Shown here: piece after piece, positions 62,278 to 64,000 of the stretch | Position numbering within the stretch: the first letter of the stretch is position 1 | How the letters are laid out: each line of letters opens with the position of its first letter | Source of the DNA: an uncultured Bacteroidales bacterium | GTDB lineage: Bacteria; Bacteroidota; Bacteroidia; Bacteroidales; UBA11471 | Assembly (NCBI GenBank): GCA_944325415.1 | Contig: CALUZW010000002.1 | Span: 124,001-188,000 of the forward strand | Reading direction: 5' to 3' | DNA: 64,000 bases | Program-made: the position numbers and the translations under genes | Notes under the pieces: model-generated | Database searches by the model: none | What the model saw: only the letters and a program-made list of their open reading frames with translations | What the model was told of the DNA's origin: nothing

Positions 62278-64000
62278 TGAATATCACCCGATTTTTTATC
62301 AACCGCCCTACCCTCTTCTGGTCGTTAATGGCGGGTATCATCATTGCCGGTGTTCTGGCGTTCATACAGATGCCCAAACTCGAAGACCCGGCCGTGGCCA
62401 CCAAACAGGCCATGGTTGTAATACCCTGGCCGGGAGCCAACGCCCACGAAATAGAGCTCAAAGTAGCCCAGGTCATGGAAGAGGAGCTGCGCGCTCTGCC
62501 CGATGTCAAGAAAATAAAGACCGAGTGTCAGAACGGAAACGCCATGATTACGGTCGAATTCCAGATGACCGTCTTGCTCTCTGACCTGGAACAGCACTTC
62601 GACCTGCTGCGACGTAAAGTAAACGATGCCAAGGCCAAACTGCCCGCCGGCTGCTACGACCCCATCGTAATCGACGACATGATGGACGTTTACGGTATTT
62701 TCTATGCCCTTACGGCCGACGGTTACGAATATCCCGACATGTATAAATATGCCAAGCTCATTCGTCGGGAACTGCTGGGTGTCAAAGGGGTGAAACGCAT
62801 CATCATCGCCGGCAATCGCGACGAGAGCATAAATATCATACTCCCCAAGGAGAAAATATCGCGTAACGGACTCATTCCGACACAACTCATGATGTCGTTG
62901 CAGAATGCAGGGAAACCCATCGACGCGGGCAATTACCAGCAGGGTCCCGACCGCATACCGATGCGCATCGACGGCGCTATCGAGAATGAAGACGACATAC
63001 GCAACCTGCTTATCAGCACGATGAACGGGAAACAGCTGAGACTGGGCGATCTTGCCACCGTAGAGCGCAGCTACACCGAGCCACAACGCAACGGATTCTT
63101 TGTCGACGGCAAACCGGCCATCGCCATCTGCATCGCCATGGAGAACGACGCCATAGTTCCCGACGTGGGAAAAGCGGTCGATGCCCGACTGGCCGAAGTG
63201 ATGGAACAGGTTCCTGCCGGCATGGAAATCGACAAGATATTTTTTCAGCCCGACAAGGTCGACGATGCCATCAACTCGTTTATGCTCAACCTGCTGGAAT
63301 CGGTGCTTATCGTCATTCTCGTACTGATATTCACCATGGGATTCCGCAGTGGAGTGATCATCGGTTTCGGACTGGTACTCACCATTGCCGTGTCGTTTCC
63401 CATACTACTGGTGTGCGGCACCACCCTGCAACGCATTTCGTTGGGCGCGTTCATCGTAGCCATGGGTATGCTTGTCGATAACGCCATCGTCATCATGGAC
63501 GGTATACTCATCGACAAGAAACGCGGCCTCGGCCCCAAGACCTACCTCTACCGGATAGGGAAAAATACCGCTCTGCCGCTACTGGGCGCCACAGTCATTG
63601 CCGCGGCAACATTTATAGGCATATACCTCTCGCCCGACTCGGCCGGAGAATATGCCGGCGACCTCTTCCTCGTGCTGTGCGTAAGTCTGCTGGCCAGCTG
63701 GGTACTGGCCCTTATACAAGTGCCCATGTGTGCCAAATCGTGGCTCGCACCGCGTGAAAAGCCTGGAAGCGACGAAACGTGCCTGAACTCTCCGGTGCAT
63801 CGCTTCGTGCGCCGTACCATCACAACACTTATCGCCTATAAGAAAACCACCATTGCCGTTGCCGTCGCTCTGCTTCTGCTGTCGGGTTATGGCATGACCA
63901 AAGTAAAAAACCTCTTCTTCCCCGACTTCGATTACAGCCAGTTTGTCATTGAATATTTCCGCCCGGCACAGACCAGCCCCAACGACGTAAAAGCCGACCT
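62277..64000 (+). CDS. RND efflux pump, 3' end outside window
   Basis: Partial: about 574 N-terminal residues from ATG 62277, still open at the window edge. The N-terminus NITRFFINRPTLFWSLMAGI, periplasmic loop motifs (DPAVATKQAMVVIPWPGAN), and the membrane-helix aspartates in AMGMLVDNAIVIMDGI (about 400) identify an AcrB/HAE1-like pump. In the usual AcrB motif two Asp stand together (DD); here Asp-Asn (VDNAIV) replaces them, as in one branch of Bacteroidetes RND proteins. This may affect proton coupling. It is coupled to its adaptor and regulated with it. The outer membrane partner would lie past the window. Confidence 0.93.
   Translation, partial: MNITRFFINRPTLFWSLMAGIIIAGVLAFIQMPKLEDPAVATKQAMVVIPWPGANAHEIELKVAQVMEEELRALPDVKKIKTECQNGNAMITVEFQMTVLLSDLEQHFDLLRRKVNDAKAKLPAGCYDPIVIDDMMDVYGIFYALTADGYEYPDMYKYAKLIRRELLGVKGVKRIIIAGNRDESINIILPKEKISRNGLIPTQLMMSLQNAGKPIDAGNYQQGPDRIPMRIDGAIENEDDIRNLLISTMNGKQLRLGDLATVERSYTEPQRNGFFVDGKPAIAICIAMENDAIVPDVGKAVDARLAEVMEQVPAGMEIDKIFFQPDKVDDAINSFMLNLLESVLIVILVLIFTMGFRSGVIIGFGLVLTIAVSFPILLVCGTTLQRISLGAFIVAMGMLVDNAIVIMDGILIDKKRGLGPKTYLYRIGKNTALPLLGATVIAAATFIGIYLSPDSAGEYAGDLFLVLCVSLLASWVLALIQVPMCAKSWLAPREKPGSDETCLNSPVHRFVRRTITTLIAYKKTTIAVAVALLLLSGYGMTKVKNLFFPDFDYSQFVIEYFRPAQTSPNDVKAD

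Overview
The window is Bacteroidales chromosome, free of plasmid or phage signs. SusC/SusD proteins, type 9 secretion (T9SS) sorting domains, Bacteroidetes-specific protein families and many promoters of the Bacteroidetes form (-7 box TAnnTTTG) show this. The fairly GC-rich coding sequence together with T9SS cargo would fit a Barnesiella/Coprobacter-like gut bacterium, but the genus is a guess. I found no rRNA, tRNA, CRISPR array, insertion sequence or prophage.

Layout. (1) 1-1069: 5' part of an SLC13-type transporter. (2) 1273-15548, all on the minus strand: an ECF sigma factor, a FecR anti-sigma factor, an STN-carrying SusC receptor, SusD, two accessory lipoproteins (DUF4843 and PKD-like), a large TlpA-like thioredoxin, a T9SS cargo protein and an alpha/beta-hydrolase. 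This is a cell-surface-signalled nutrient uptake locus, possibly for peptides. (3) 15800-20631: a beta-propeller lipoprotein, carboxynorspermidine decarboxylase (nspC) and a UvrD/PcrA helicase. (4) 21001-27334: a GH97 glycosidase, a two-component system with two PepSY-like exported proteins, and two small proteins. (5) 27428-30136, minus strand: ruvX, def and ettA housekeeping genes. (6) 30323-46229: a pectin/hemicellulose group without SusCD, made of tandem PL11 rhamnogalacturonan lyases with T9SS tails, a convergent GH31-GH3 operon, a SPOR lipoprotein, and a purine permease-acetyltransferase-SGNH-GH43 operon. (7) 46310-52970: an AraC regulator divergent from a complete RND efflux operon (adaptor, pump, TolC). 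(8) 53341-60083: a tightly packed seven-gene operon. (9) 60126-64000: a second AraC regulator divergent from a second RND pump, cut by the window end.

The most unusual unit is region 8. It encodes a NapH-NapG-like polyferredoxin with an internal twin-arginine motif, a Tat-lipoprotein aldo/keto reductase with two ferredoxin clusters, a DUF1893 protein, a TonB-dependent receptor, an ECF S-component-like membrane protein, TatA and TatC. Genes are separated by at most 12 bases or overlap. The set looks like a periplasmic iron-sulfur redox chain built together with its own Tat translocase and an uptake route for a small ligand. The ligand and reaction are not visible from sequence.

Other candidates for new biology are non-coding: an orphan terminator with GUGA-loop hairpins before GH97 (20632-21000), a folded-looking 270-base stretch locked between two terminators (36692-36963), and a possible short minus-strand RNA near 16911-16989.
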